From contig NZ_JALMUV010000036.1 in the NCBI RefSeq assembly GCF_023155275.1, positions 1 through 64,000 of the forward strand: DNA of 64,000 bases, given 5' to 3'. The DNA is from Streptomyces rhizoryzae (lineage in GTDB: Bacteria > Actinomycetota > Actinomycetes > Streptomycetales > Streptomycetaceae). Each line of letters begins with the position of its first letter. The first letter of the stretch is position 1. Positions 1 to 10,037 of this stretch are shown piece after piece. Under the pieces are notes generated by a model. The model was not told the DNA's origin. It saw only the letters and a program-made list of their open reading frames with translations, and searched no databases. The translations under genes were made by a program, and so were the position numbers.

Positions 1-26
1 TTGAAGCGCGTGTCCGTGAAACCCAT
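1..26 (-). CDS. hyi: 5' end of a gene, probably hydroxypyruvate isomerase (partial)
   Basis: Only the first eight codons lie in the window. They read MGFTDTRF from an ATG at 26-24, preceded by a GGAAGGAG ribosome binding site about 11 nt upstream. The start resembles what I recall of streptomycete hydroxypyruvate isomerases. The gene follows glyoxylate carboligase on the same strand, and the two enzymes act together in glyoxylate/tartronate-semialdehyde metabolism. The identity is an inference from eight residues plus context. Another small gene of the same pathway is possible. Confidence 0.45.
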
Positions 27-62
27 AGGGCCCGGCGCTCCTTCCGGATAGCGGATTTCGAT

Positions 63-77
63 TTTTGCTTTACGGGA
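63..77 (-). promoter_or_regulatory. Candidate operator shared with the gcl promoter
   Basis: The plus strand has TTTTGCTTTA followed by CGGGA, 37 nt upstream of the partial gene's start. The same decamer followed by TGGAA occurs upstream of gcl at 2030-2044. The copy sits between the gcl terminator and the next start codon, where an operator would be expected. Allantoin/glyoxylate genes of Streptomyces are known to be controlled by the IclR-family repressor AllR. Assigning this motif to AllR is inference. Confidence 0.4.
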
Positions 78-85
78 TGTTGCGG

Positions 86-119
86 GTGCCGGACGCGGCG
101 GTCAAGCCGCGTCCGGCAC
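86..119 (-). terminator. Hairpin terminator after gcl
   Basis: A perfect 14-bp inverted repeat (86-99 and 106-119) has a 6-nt loop and lies 46 nt past the gcl stop codon. There is no U-run, which is usual for streptomycete hairpin terminators. It separates gcl from the downstream minus-strand gene. Confidence 0.7.
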
Positions 120-165
120 GTCGGCCGGATCGGGGCCGGAAACCGGCCCCTCCTCCGGCTCGACG

Positions 166-1947
<1,782 letters not shown>

Positions 1948-2008
1948 CGAGTACTCCTGCGTCGACCTGTCACGGGCACGTCCGGCCGAAGGGGCCGGAG
2001 TGACTTAA

Positions 2009-2044
2009 TTCCGCATCATGGAACTAATGTTTTGCTTTATGGAA
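2009..2044 (-). promoter_or_regulatory. gcl upstream region with candidate operators
   Basis: This AT-rich island in a GC-rich intergenic region contains two signals. An inverted repeat TTCC-n7-GGAA lies at 2009-2023. The decamer TTTTGCTTTA followed by TGGAA lies at 2030-2044 and recurs at 63-77. It is about 60-100 nt upstream of the gcl start. The rest of the gap (1948-2286) shows nothing else I can name apart from the small gene's ribosome binding site. Confidence 0.4.
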
Positions 2045-2286
2045 GGAACGTAGAGCGAGACGTGCAACCCGTCAAGAGGCGTCCCGGCCCGCGGGAGGGC
2101 GGCGCGATACCGCGCGAGGAAGGAGGAGCACACTGGGCGGACGGCGCCGTCTCACCTGGTGGACGTGGAACTGATCACATACGGGACCCCGCATGGGTCC
2201 GGCGTGGTTGGGTAGTCGGGCGCGCGGCGGCGCGCGCGCACCGTGGTGCCGCCGCCGGCACAGACCGAATTCTTCAGGAGTTATCG

Positions 2287-2460
2287 ATGCCCGCCCCCCT
2301 CCCAGCCCCCGCGCCCGCCCCGGCGAGCGGTTCACCGATCTACGAGAGCCTCGTCTCGGAACACGGCGACGTCCTCGCCGAGAGCCGCCGCGCGGCGCAG
2401 GAGACGCAGCGCGAGGCCGACCGGCTGCTGCACTTCGCCCCCCGCGACGGCAAGGACTGA
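2287..2460 (+). CDS. 57-aa conserved-looking small protein, unknown function
   Basis: A short cytoplasmic protein with no signal peptide or membrane segment. Residues 1-17 are a Pro/Ala-rich lead. The rest is a charged amphipathic helix-like stretch containing ESLVSEHGDVLAESRR and EADRLLHF. The ATG at 2287 follows CAGGAG at a spacing of 7 nt. The gene ends just before a strong bidirectional hairpin, which supports it being real. I do not recognise a domain. It stands alone, divergent from gcl and convergent with the acyl-CoA dehydrogenase gene. Confidence 0.6.
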   Translation: MPAPLPAPAPAPASGSPIYESLVSEHGDVLAESRRAAQETQREADRLLHFAPRDGKD

Positions 2461-2472
2461 CGCGCACGCGCA

Positions 2473-2512
2473 AAAGGGCGGGGGCCGGGCTCTCGCCCGG
2501 CCCCCGCCCTTT
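2473..2512. terminator. Bidirectional hairpin terminator
   Basis: A perfect 18-bp inverted repeat (2473-2490 and 2495-2512) has a TCTC loop, starts with AAA and ends with TTT. It therefore works for both the small plus-strand gene and the minus-strand acyl-CoA dehydrogenase gene. Confidence 0.85.
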
Positions 2513-2530
2513 CGGCGGTGTCCCGCGGTG

Positions 2531-3754
2531 TCAGCGGATCGGCATGCCCGCCAGCGCGCGGGCGATGACCAGCCGCTGGATCTCGCTGGTGCCCTCGAAG
2601 ATCGTGTAGATCGCGGCGTCGCGGTGCATCCGCTCGACCGGGTACTCGCGGGTGAAGCCGTTGCCGCCGAGGATCTGGATGGCCTGGGCGGTGACCTCCT
2701 TGGCGGTCTCGCTGGCGAACAGCTTGGACATCGAGCCCTCGGCGTGCTCGAACTTCTTGCCCGTGGCGGCCATCCAGGAGGCGCGCCACACCAGCAGCCG
2801 GGCGGCGTCGATCCGGGTCCGCATGTCGGCCAGCTGGAACGCCACGCCCTGGTTGTCGATGATCGGGCGGCCGAACTGCTCCCGCGTCCTGGCGTACTCC
2901 AGCGCCTCCTCGTACGCGGCGCGGGCGGTACCCACGGCCATCGCGCCGACGGCCGGACGGGACGCCTCGAAGGTGGCCATCGCCGCGTTCCGCACCCGCT
3001 CTCCGCCCTGCGCGCGCTCGCGGGCGCGGGCCAGCCGCTCGTCGAGCTTCTCCTTGCCGCCGAGCAGGCAGTGGCCGGGGACCCGGACGTCCTCCAGGAC
3101 GACCTCGGCGGTGTGCGAGGCGCGGATGCCGTGCTTCTTGAACTTCTGCCCCTGGGACAGGCCGGGGGTGTGCGGCGGGACGATGAACGAGGCGTGGCCC
3201 TTGGAGCCCAGCTCCGGGTCCACCACGGCGACCACGACGTGCACATGGGCGATGCCGCCGTTGGTGGCCCAGGTCTTCGTGCCGTTGAGCACCCACTCGT
3301 CCTTGGCCTCGTCGTAGACCGCGCGGGTGCGCATGGAGGCGACGTCGGAGCCGGCGTCCGGCTCGGAGGAGCAGAACGCGGCGACCTTGACGTCGTCGGC
3401 GTCGCCGTACATCTGCGGGACCCAGGTGCCGATCTGCTCCTCGGTGCCGTTGGCGAGGACGCCGACGGCGGCCAGGCCGGTGCCCACGATGGACAGCGCG
3501 ATGCCGGCGTCGCCCCAGAACAGCTCCTCCATGGTCATCGGGATGCCGAGGCCGGTGGGGTCGAAGAACTGCTGGGCGTAGAAGTCCAGGGAGTACAGGC
3601 CGATCTTGGCGGCCTCCTGGATGACCGGCCAGGGGGTCTCCTCGCGCTCGTCCCATTCGGCGGCGGCGGGGCGCATGACGTCCGCGGCGAAGCCGTGGAT
3701 CCAGTCGCGGACCTCCCTCTGCTCGTCGTTGAGCTCCATGGTGAACTCGGCCAT
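2531..3754 (-). CDS. Acyl-CoA dehydrogenase
   Basis: This 407-aa FAD flavoenzyme would introduce a 2,3-double bond into an acyl-CoA thioester in fatty-acid or branched-chain catabolism. The protein has the all-alpha N-terminal domain, the middle beta domain with CSSEPDAGSD (128-137) and GIRASHTAEVVLEDVRVP (209-226), and the C-terminal helical domain with the family signature. Glu387 in YTIFEGTSEIQ is at the usual position of the catalytic base. The start has GGAGGGG just upstream. It is divergent from a TetR gene with two TTAC/GTAA palindromes between them, so repression by that regulator is likely. Substrate chain length cannot be read from the sequence. Confidence 0.93.
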   Translation of the reverse strand: MAEFTMELNDEQREVRDWIHGFAADVMRPAAAEWDEREETPWPVIQEAAKIGLYSLDFYAQQFFDPTGLGIPMTMEELFWGDAGIALSIVGTGLAAVGVLANGTEEQIGTWVPQMYGDADDVKVAAFCSSEPDAGSDVASMRTRAVYDEAKDEWVLNGTKTWATNGGIAHVHVVVAVVDPELGSKGHASFIVPPHTPGLSQGQKFKKHGIRASHTAEVVLEDVRVPGHCLLGGKEKLDERLARARERAQGGERVRNAAMATFEASRPAVGAMAVGTARAAYEEALEYARTREQFGRPIIDNQGVAFQLADMRTRIDAARLLVWRASWMAATGKKFEHAEGSMSKLFASETAKEVTAQAIQILGGNGFTREYPVERMHRDAAIYTIFEGTSEIQRLVIARALAGMPIR

Positions 3755-3784
3755 GTCCCCTCCAGTGGCGCGTACGGCCAGCGA

Positions 3785-3833
3785 TTACTTGCGGTAACCC
3801 GTGCGATGCCCCGAGTCTGTTACTCGCCAGTAA
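3785..3833. promoter_or_regulatory. Two candidate TetR operators between acyl-CoA dehydrogenase and tetR
   Basis: Two related inverted repeats lie in the divergent promoter region: TTACTTGCGGTAA at 3785-3797 and TTACTCGCCAGTAA at 3820-3833. Both have TTAC/GTAA outer arms. Their centres are about 35 nt apart. They are the only low-GC palindromes in the gap. Binding by the adjacent TetR protein is inference. Confidence 0.55.
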
Positions 3834-3942
3834 TGGATGTCAACTCCTCCCGGGAGTCCCATGCGCCGCGCGGTTCGGGTCTCGCCGAGTCCGGGTGTTA
3901 CGTTGCGCGAGCGCCACGCATTCACAAGGGGGCACCACGACT

Positions 3943-4641
3943 ATGGACAGCATCGAGCGCACCGGGCGGACCACCGGGCAGGCCGGCACCGCGCGGGACG
4001 GCACGGAAGGCGGCGACCGGCAGCGGTCCGCGACCGAGCGCAGACGGCGGGAGCTGCTGGAGGCGGCCGAACGCATCGTGCTGCGCGACGGCCCGGGCGC
4101 GTCGATGAACGCCATCGCCGCCGAGGCCGGGATCACCAAGCCGATCCTCTACCGGCACTTCGGCGACAAGGGCGGCCTCTACCGCGCCCTGGCCGTCCGG
4201 CACACCAACGCCCTGCTGTCCAACCTCCGGGCCGCCCTGGACGGCCCGTCCGTGCGCCGGGACCGGGTCGAGGCCACCCTCGACGCCTACCTGGCCGCCA
4301 TCGAGGCCCGGCCCCAGGTCTACCGCTTCCTGATGCACCCGGCCGACGAGGACCTCCCTGCGGAGTCCGGTTTCGACGTGGGCCGGCACTCCGCCCCCCT
4401 GCTCCGCCGGCTCGGCGAGGAACTGGCCGAGGTCATCTCCGAACGGCTCGACCTCGGGCCGGACGGCGCGGAGCGGGCCCGGGTGTGGGGGCACGGCATC
4501 GTCGGCATGATGCACGCGGCCGGCGACTGGTGGCTGCGCGAACGCCCCTGCTCCCGCGAGCAGTTGGTGCACCACCTCACCGATCTGCTGTGGGGCCAGC
4601 TGGCCACCGTCAAGGACCTGGCCGACGGCCCGGGCTTCTGA
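3943..4641 (+). CDS. TetR-family transcriptional regulator
   Basis: A 232-aa DNA-binding repressor. The HTH lies around residues 28-75, with AIAAEAGITKPILYRHFGDKGGLYRAL matching the TetR recognition helix region. The C-terminal ligand domain is all-alpha. The start is ATG 3943 with an AAGGGGG ribosome binding site; a longer form from 3895 is open but has no good site. The divergent acyl-CoA dehydrogenase gene suggests a fatty-acid-type regulator that senses an acyl-CoA. That role is inferred from position only. Confidence 0.88.
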   Translation: MDSIERTGRTTGQAGTARDGTEGGDRQRSATERRRRELLEAAERIVLRDGPGASMNAIAAEAGITKPILYRHFGDKGGLYRALAVRHTNALLSNLRAALDGPSVRRDRVEATLDAYLAAIEARPQVYRFLMHPADEDLPAESGFDVGRHSAPLLRRLGEELAEVISERLDLGPDGAERARVWGHGIVGMMHAAGDWWLRERPCSREQLVHHLTDLLWGQLATVKDLADGPGF

Positions 4642-4657
4642 CGCCGGACGGCCGGAC

Positions 4658-5233
4658 TCAGGCCGGCGCCGCCGCGCGGTCCACGTCCGGCCGGTCCGCC
4701 GCCCACGGGGCCCGGGCCGCCGCGCGCAGCGCCCGGCGGCGCCGCAGGCCGGTGAGGCGGTCGACGTAGAGGCCGCCGGCGAGGTGGTCGCACTCGTGCT
4801 GGAGGCAGCGCGCGAAGAAGCCGGTGCCGGCCACCGTGACCGGCTCCCCGGCGGCGGTGAACCCCGTCACCACGGCGTGGTCGGGGCGCGGGGTGCCGGC
4901 CTCGATGCCGGGCAGCGACAGGCACCCCTCCGGCCCGCGGATCACCGGCCCGTCGGCCTCCGCCAGGTGGGGGTTGACGAGGTGGCCCAGATGCCGGCGG
5001 TCCTCGTCGTCGGGGCAGTCGTAGACGAAGACCCGCAGCGGGACGCCGATCTGGTTGGCGGCCAGGCCGACCCCGTTCGCGGCGTACATCGTCGCGAACA
5101 TGTCCTCGATCAGCGCGGCCAGCTCGCCGTCGAAGGCGGTGACCTCCGCGCACGGGCGGGCCAGCACGGGATCGCCGTACAGGCGCAGCGGGCGGGGGCG
5201 GCCGGAACTGCCCGGGATGGTGCGGTGGCGCAT
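4658..5233 (-). CDS. def: Peptide deformylase
   Basis: A 191-aa metalloenzyme that removes the formyl group from the N-terminal Met of nascent proteins. All three family motifs are visible: GVGLAANQIG (54-63), EGCLSLPG (102-109) with metal ligand Cys104, and HECDHLAGG (146-154) with His146, catalytic Glu147 and His150. Streptomycetes normally carry several def paralogues, so this one may be non-essential. Its stop codon lies 17 nt from the end of the convergent tetR gene. Confidence 0.95.
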   Translation of the reverse strand: MRHRTIPGSSGRPRPLRLYGDPVLARPCAEVTAFDGELAALIEDMFATMYAANGVGLAANQIGVPLRVFVYDCPDDEDRRHLGHLVNPHLAEADGPVIRGPEGCLSLPGIEAGTPRPDHAVVTGFTAAGEPVTVAGTGFFARCLQHECDHLAGGLYVDRLTGLRRRRALRAAARAPWAADRPDVDRAAAPA

Positions 5234-5285
5234 GCGCCCAGCGTACGGGCCGAACGCACCGGATGACGTCACACAGGTGGCGGAG

Positions 5286-5315
5286 TTCGGGCCGGGCGCC
5301 GGATCTCGATAGGCT
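5286..5315 (+). promoter_or_regulatory. Candidate promoter of murT-gatD
   Basis: TTCGGG (5286-5291) and TAGGCT (5310-5315) are 18 nt apart and resemble a streptomycete housekeeping promoter. They lie about 100 nt upstream of murT. Confidence 0.35.
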
Positions 5316-5419
5316 GCACTCCGACCGAAGCCTCCGGCCGGTCGGCGGCCGCGGAGGAGGCGCTCCCCCGGCGGCCTTCGCGGGCAGGAGCGTGCCGGAT
5401 GCAAGGAGGATCTAGGACG

Positions 5420-6658
5420 ATGGCAGGCAACACGGAGCCGCTGTCGCCGCGGGCCAAGCTGGCCGTGACGGCCGGCAAGGCCGCGGCAGCGGTGTCGCGC
5501 GCGGCGGGACGCGGCAGCGGATCGGTGATCGGTGGCCGGGTGGCGCTCAAACTCGACCCCGACCTGCTGGCCTCGCTGGCCAGGCACCTGGACGTGGTCC
5601 TGGTGTCCGCCACCAACGGCAAGACGACCACCACCCGGCTGATCGCCGAGGCGCTGCGGGCCAGCGGCCCGGTGGTCTCCAACGCGCTGGGCGCCAACAT
5701 GCCCGCGGGCATCACCTCGGCGCTGGCCGGCGGTTCGGACGCCAAGTACGGCGTCATCGAGGTGGACGAGAAGTACCTGGCGACGGTGGCCCGGGACGTG
5801 ACGCCCAAGGCCATAGCGCTGCTGAACCTCTCCCGGGACCAGCTCGACCGGGCCGCCGAGACCCGGATGCTGGCCGAGCGCTGGCGCGAGGGCCTGTCCG
5901 GCTCCAAGGCGCTGATCATCGCCAACGCCGACGACCCGCTGATCGTCTGGGCGGCCTCGTCGTCGGCGAACGTGGTGTGGGTAGCGGCCGGCCAGGAGTG
6001 GAAGGACGACGCCTGGTCCTGCCCGTCGTGCGGCGGCGTGATGCAGCGGCCGGGCGACGACTGGTTCTGCGCCGAGTGCGGTTTCCGCCGCCCGACGCCC
6101 AGCTGGGCGCTCTCCGGCGACCACGTGCTCGACCCGCACGGCAGTGCCTGGCCGATCAAGCTCCAGCTGCCGGGCCGCGCCAACAAGGCCAACGCCACCA
6201 CCTCCGCCGCGGTCGCGGCCGCCTTCGGGGTGCCGCCGCAGGTCGCCCTGGAGCGGATGTTCGCGGTGCAGGCGGTGGCCGGCCGGTACGACGTGGTGTC
6301 GTTCCAGGAGCGCGAGCTGCGGCTGCTGCTGGCGAAGAACCCGGCCGGCTGGCTGGAGACCTTCTCGCTGATCGACGGGCCGCCGACCCCGGTGATCATG
6401 TCGGTGAACGCGCGCGGCGCGGACGGCACCGACACCTCGTGGCTGTGGGACGTGGACTACACCCGGCTCGCCGGGCACCCGCTGTTCGTGCTGGGCGACC
6501 GCAAGCTGGACCTGGCGGTGCGCCTGGAGGTCGCCGGGCTGGACTTCGAGGTGTGCGACACCCTCGACGACGCGGTGCGGATGGCGCCGCCGGGCCGCAT
6601 CGAGGTCATCGCCAACTACACGGCCTTCCAGGACCTGCGCCGCCGCGTGGGCAACTGA
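5420..6658 (+). CDS. murT: Lipid II isoglutaminyl synthase, Mur-ligase subunit MurT
   Basis: This 412-aa Mur-ligase-like protein activates the alpha-carboxyl of D-Glu in lipid II, so that ammonia from GatD can convert it to isoglutamine during peptidoglycan synthesis. The ATP-binding loop SATNGKTTTTR spans 63-73. A four-cysteine zinc-ribbon insertion (Cys201, Cys204, Cys217, Cys220) is typical of MurT. The C-terminal third is the DUF1727-type domain. The start at 5420 is set by AGGAGG at 5404-5409. The partner gatD begins 38 nt downstream, forming the usual operon. Confidence 0.95.
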   Translation: MAGNTEPLSPRAKLAVTAGKAAAAVSRAAGRGSGSVIGGRVALKLDPDLLASLARHLDVVLVSATNGKTTTTRLIAEALRASGPVVSNALGANMPAGITSALAGGSDAKYGVIEVDEKYLATVARDVTPKAIALLNLSRDQLDRAAETRMLAERWREGLSGSKALIIANADDPLIVWAASSSANVVWVAAGQEWKDDAWSCPSCGGVMQRPGDDWFCAECGFRRPTPSWALSGDHVLDPHGSAWPIKLQLPGRANKANATTSAAVAAAFGVPPQVALERMFAVQAVAGRYDVVSFQERELRLLLAKNPAGWLETFSLIDGPPTPVIMSVNARGADGTDTSWLWDVDYTRLAGHPLFVLGDRKLDLAVRLEVAGLDFEVCDTLDDAVRMAPPGRIEVIANYTAFQDLRRRVGN

Positions 6659-6696
6659 GTGCGGTCCACCGACAGTACGGACAAGGACGAGCGAGC

Positions 6697-7425
6697 ATGA
6701 GTGACAACAGCCTGCGCGTGGTGTGGGTCTACCCGGACCTGCTGAGCACCTACGGCGACCAGGGCAACGTCCTGGTGGTGGAGCGGCGGGCGCGCCAGCG
6801 CGGCCTGGACGTCCAGCGCCTGGACGTCCGCTCCGACCAGCAGATCCCCACCTCCGGGGACATCTACCTGATCGGCGGCGGCGAGGACCGGCCGCAGCGG
6901 CTGGCGGCCGAGCGGCTGATCCGCGACGGCGGCCTGGACCGCGCGGTCTCCAACGGCGCGATCGTCTTCTCGGTGTGCGCCGGCTACCAGATCCTCGGCC
7001 ACGAGTTCATCAACGACCTCGGCGAGCGGCAGCAGGGCCTGGGGCTGCTGGACGTGGTCAGCACCCGCGGCGAGGGCGCCCGGTGCGTGGGCGACGTGCT
7101 GGCCGACATCGACCCGAAGCTGGGGCTGCCGCCGCTGACCGGCTTCGAGAACCACCAGGGCGTGACGCACCTGGGGCAGAGCGCCCGGCCGTTCGCCACG
7201 GTGCGGTTCGGCAACGGCAACGGCGTCGGCGACGGGTACGAGGGCGCGTACAACGACACCGTCTTCGGGACGTACATGCACGGCCCGGTGATGGCCCGCA
7301 ACCCGCACATCGCGGACCTGCTGATCAAGCTGGCGCTGGACGTCAACGCGCTGCCGCCGGCCGACGACCGGTGGTACGAGGCGCTGCGCCAGGAGCGGAT
7401 CGCGGCGGCGACCGAGAACGCCTGA
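6697..7425 (+). CDS. gatD: Lipid II isoglutaminyl synthase, glutaminase subunit GatD
   Basis: This 242-aa class-I glutamine amidotransferase domain releases ammonia from glutamine for MurT. Cys94 in FSVCAGYQ is the nucleophile, at the same number as in Staphylococcus aureus GatD as I recall it. His195 in GTYMHGPV is the likely catalytic His. Start is ATG 6697 with AAGGA upstream. The gene lies in an operon with murT and ends before a strong terminator. It is often misannotated as a cobyric acid synthase; the MurT neighbour decides the call. Confidence 0.95.
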   Translation: MSDNSLRVVWVYPDLLSTYGDQGNVLVVERRARQRGLDVQRLDVRSDQQIPTSGDIYLIGGGEDRPQRLAAERLIRDGGLDRAVSNGAIVFSVCAGYQILGHEFINDLGERQQGLGLLDVVSTRGEGARCVGDVLADIDPKLGLPPLTGFENHQGVTHLGQSARPFATVRFGNGNGVGDGYEGAYNDTVFGTYMHGPVMARNPHIADLLIKLALDVNALPPADDRWYEALRQERIAAATENA

Positions 7426-7438
7426 CGGCCCTTCAAAG

Positions 7439-7478
7439 CGGCCGGATCCGGGTCCCGCGGCCCGGATCCGGCCGTTTT
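7439..7478 (+). terminator. Rho-independent terminator of murT-gatD
   Basis: A perfect 14-bp inverted repeat (7439-7452 and 7461-7474) is followed by TTTT (7475-7478). The stem starts 13 nt past the gatD stop codon. Confidence 0.85.
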
Positions 7479-7510
7479 CCGTACCCGGGCGTCCGCAGTG
7501 CGGGCGCGCG

Positions 7511-7539
7511 TGTGCCGCAGGGCGGCGCGCTTGTAGGCT
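7511..7539 (+). promoter_or_regulatory. Candidate pfkA promoter
   Basis: TGTGCC (7511-7516) and TAGGCT (7534-7539) are 17 nt apart, about 70 nt upstream of the chosen pfkA start. Confidence 0.35.
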
Positions 7540-7606
7540 GAGCGGCATCCAACCGGACGACGGGGTCCGGGAATCCGGTTGAATCTCGATGGGTTTGTTA
7601 CGAGCA

Positions 7607-8632
7607 ATGCGCATTGGTGTCCTCACCTCCGGGGGCGACTGCCCCGGTCTGAACGCCGTCATCCGGTCCGTCGTCCACCGCGCCACCGCCGATCACGGGG
7701 ATGAGGTGATCGGTTTCATGGACGGCTGGAAGGGCCTGCTGGAGGGCGATCACCGCAAGCTCGACCTGGACGCCGTCGGCGGCATCCTGGCCCGCGGCGG
7801 CACCATCCTCGGGTCGTCCCGGGTACAGCCCGCCCATCTGCGGGACGGCGTCGAGCGGGCCCGCGGCCACGTCGCCGAGCTGGGGCTGGACGCGGTCATC
7901 CCGATCGGCGGCGAGGGCACGCTGAAGGCGGCGCGGCTGCTGTCGGACGCCGGGCTGCCGATCGTCGGGGTGCCCAAGACCATCGACAACGACATCGCGG
8001 TCACCGACGTGACGTTCGGCTTCGACACCGCGGTGGGGGTGGCCACCGAGGCGCTGGACCGGCTGAAGACCACCGCCGAGTCGCACCAGCGGGTGATGAT
8101 CGTCGAGGTGATGGGGCGGCACACCGGGTGGATCGCGCTGCACTCGGGCATGGCGGCCGGTGCGCACGCGATCGTGGTGCCGGAGCGGCCGTTCGACATC
8201 GAGGAGCTGACCGCGCGGGTCGCCGCGCGGTTCGAGGCCGGCAAGAAGTTCGCGATCGTGGTGGCCGCCGAGGGCGCCAAGCCGCGCGAGGGCACCATGG
8301 CCTTCGACGAGGGCGGCACCGATGTCTACGGGCACGAGCGGTTCGCCGGGGTCGCCCGGCAGCTGTCGGTGGAGCTGGAGCGGCGGCTCGGCAAGGAGGC
8401 CCGGCCGGTCATCCTCGGCCACGTCCAGCGCGGCGGGACGCCGACCGCGTACGACCGGGTGCTGGCGACCCGCTTCGGCTGGCACGCGGTGGAGGCCGCG
8501 CACCGCGGGGAGTTCGGGATGATGACCGCGCTGCGCGGCACGGAGATCACGCTGGTGCCGCTCGCCGAGGCGGTGGAGAGTCTGAAGACGGTGCCCGCCG
8601 AGCGCTACGACGAGGCGGAGTGCGTGCTGTGA
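7607..8632 (+). CDS. pfkA: ATP-dependent 6-phosphofructokinase
   Basis: This 341-aa enzyme phosphorylates fructose 6-phosphate to fructose 1,6-bisphosphate in glycolysis. MRIGVLTSGGDCPGLN opens the ATP-binding domain. GGEGT at 101-105 has Gly104, the residue known to mark ATP rather than pyrophosphate enzymes, while Lys124 in PKTIDND is the residue typical of the actinomycete/PPi-related branch. The mixed pair fits the actinomycete ATP-PFKs. Start 7607 matches the family N-terminus; an upstream ATG at 7589 would add six residues and neither has a good ribosome binding site. Streptomyces usually has three pfkA paralogues, so this may not be the main one. Confidence 0.93.
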   Translation: MRIGVLTSGGDCPGLNAVIRSVVHRATADHGDEVIGFMDGWKGLLEGDHRKLDLDAVGGILARGGTILGSSRVQPAHLRDGVERARGHVAELGLDAVIPIGGEGTLKAARLLSDAGLPIVGVPKTIDNDIAVTDVTFGFDTAVGVATEALDRLKTTAESHQRVMIVEVMGRHTGWIALHSGMAAGAHAIVVPERPFDIEELTARVAARFEAGKKFAIVVAAEGAKPREGTMAFDEGGTDVYGHERFAGVARQLSVELERRLGKEARPVILGHVQRGGTPTAYDRVLATRFGWHAVEAAHRGEFGMMTALRGTEITLVPLAEAVESLKTVPAERYDEAECVL

Positions 8633-8668
8633 GCCGTCCGTAGTCCGCCGCGGGCGCGTACCCGCGAC

Positions 8669-8704
8669 AGGCGCCCCCGGCCGTCGCCCCGGCCGGGGGC
8701 GCCT
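8669..8704 (+). terminator. Hairpin terminator after pfkA
   Basis: A 14-bp perfect inverted repeat (8669-8682 and 8691-8704) with an 8-nt loop lies 37 nt past the pfkA stop codon. There is no U-run. Confidence 0.75.
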
Positions 8705-8748
8705 CTACGCTTGTCGCCGGAGCATTGGTACGAATCAGGAGCGAGCGG

Positions 8749-9708
8749 ATGCATCACAGCGGGCACGGCATGGACGGCATGAACATGGACCTGCCGCCGT
8801 TCACGCTGGCGCGGGGCCTCGCGTTCGGTGGTGATGCGTTCTTCCTCGTCGGCTGCCTGCTGGCGCTGGCGCTGTACGGCTGGGCGGTGGTCCGGCTGCG
8901 GCGGCGCGGCGACGCGTGGCCGGCGGGCCGGGTCGCCGCGTGGGCGCTGGGCGTGCTGACGGTGGCGCTGTCGATGTGCACCAAGCTGAACGACTACGGC
9001 ATGGTGATGTTCAGCGTCCACATGGTCCAGCACATGATCGTCAGCATGCTCTCGCCGATCCTGCTGCTGCTCGGGGCGCCGGTGACGCTGGCGCTGCGGG
9101 CGCTGCCGGCCGCCGGGCGGGGCCGCAAGGGGCCGCGGGAGCTGCTGGTGGCGCTGCTGCACAGCCGCTACATGCGGGTCATCACGCACCCGGCGTTCAC
9201 CATCCCGATGTTCATCGCGAGCCTCTACGGGCTGTACTTCTCCCCGCTGTTCGACTTCCTGATGGAGTCCCGGGCCGGTCACATCGCGATGATGGTGCAC
9301 TTCCTCGCGGTCGGGCTGGTCTTCTTCTGGCCGATCATGGGCGTGGACCCGGGCCCGCACCGGCCCGGTCACATCATGCGGATCCTGGAGCTCTTCGCGG
9401 GCATGCCGTTCCACGCGTTCTTCGGCATCGCGCTGATGATGGCGTCCGAGCCGATGGTCGACACCTTCCTGCACCCGCCGGCCTCGCTGGGCATCGAGGC
9501 GCTGGGCGACCAGCAGGCGGCGGGCGGCATCGCCTGGGCGTTCAGCGAGATCCCGTCGGTGGTGGTGCTGATCGCGCTGGTCTTCCAGTGGTACAAGTCC
9601 GAGGAGCGGGTCTCGCAGCGCGCCGACCGGGCCGCGGACCGCAACGGCGACAAGGACCTGGCGGACTACAACGCCTACCTGGCGTCGCTCAACGCGCGGG
9701 GGCGGTAA
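8749..9708 (+). CDS. Cytochrome c oxidase assembly protein, caa3 CtaG type
   Basis: A 319-aa polytopic membrane protein with about seven predicted helices. Conserved His-rich positions sit in helix borders, such as VHMVQHMIVSML and MMVHFLAVG. The N-terminus MHHSGHGMDGMNMD is rich in His and Met and could bind copper. The family (caa3_CtaG) helps insert copper into cytochrome c oxidase. Start 8749 has CAGGAG 7 nt upstream. It is a single gene between the pfkA terminator and a small membrane peptide gene. Function is from family resemblance. Confidence 0.85.
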   Translation: MHHSGHGMDGMNMDLPPFTLARGLAFGGDAFFLVGCLLALALYGWAVVRLRRRGDAWPAGRVAAWALGVLTVALSMCTKLNDYGMVMFSVHMVQHMIVSMLSPILLLLGAPVTLALRALPAAGRGRKGPRELLVALLHSRYMRVITHPAFTIPMFIASLYGLYFSPLFDFLMESRAGHIAMMVHFLAVGLVFFWPIMGVDPGPHRPGHIMRILELFAGMPFHAFFGIALMMASEPMVDTFLHPPASLGIEALGDQQAAGGIAWAFSEIPSVVVLIALVFQWYKSEERVSQRADRAADRNGDKDLADYNAYLASLNARGR

Positions 9709-9844
9709 CGCCGGTGCCGCCGCGGCCGGAACGGACCGGGCGGCGCATGGTCATCTGGCGGCACGGGCCGCGGCCGGGGACGATGGTCCCAGGCCGCGGC
9801 CCGTGGCGTTGTCCGCGGCGGGCCGCCGTGAGGAGGTTGCGGGT

Positions 9845-10003
9845 ATGCCCGGATCTGCCAGGACGATGGCCGTGTGCACGGTGGGCGCGCTGGTGGCGGC
9901 GACCGCCTACACCGTGGTGTTCGGGGGGAACGGCTGGGTCTGGTTCCTGTGGGTGGTGCTGGCGCTGGTGACCGTCGGGGTGGTGACGGCGCGGCGGGTG
10001 TGA
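9845..10003 (+). CDS. 52-aa two-helix membrane peptide, unknown function
   Basis: The ATG at 9845 follows a strong AGGAGG at 9831-9836 with 8-nt spacing, which supports translation. The product MPGSARTMAVCTVGALVAA... has two hydrophobic segments, roughly residues 8-25 and 29-47, with a short polar turn and a positively charged RR at the end. No domain is recognised. It follows the CtaG-type gene by 136 nt and may be co-expressed with it. Confidence 0.65.
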   Translation: MPGSARTMAVCTVGALVAATAYTVVFGGNGWVWFLWVVLALVTVGVVTARRV

Positions 10004-10037
10004 GCGGGCGCGGCGGACGGGCCGGGGGGCGGCGGCG

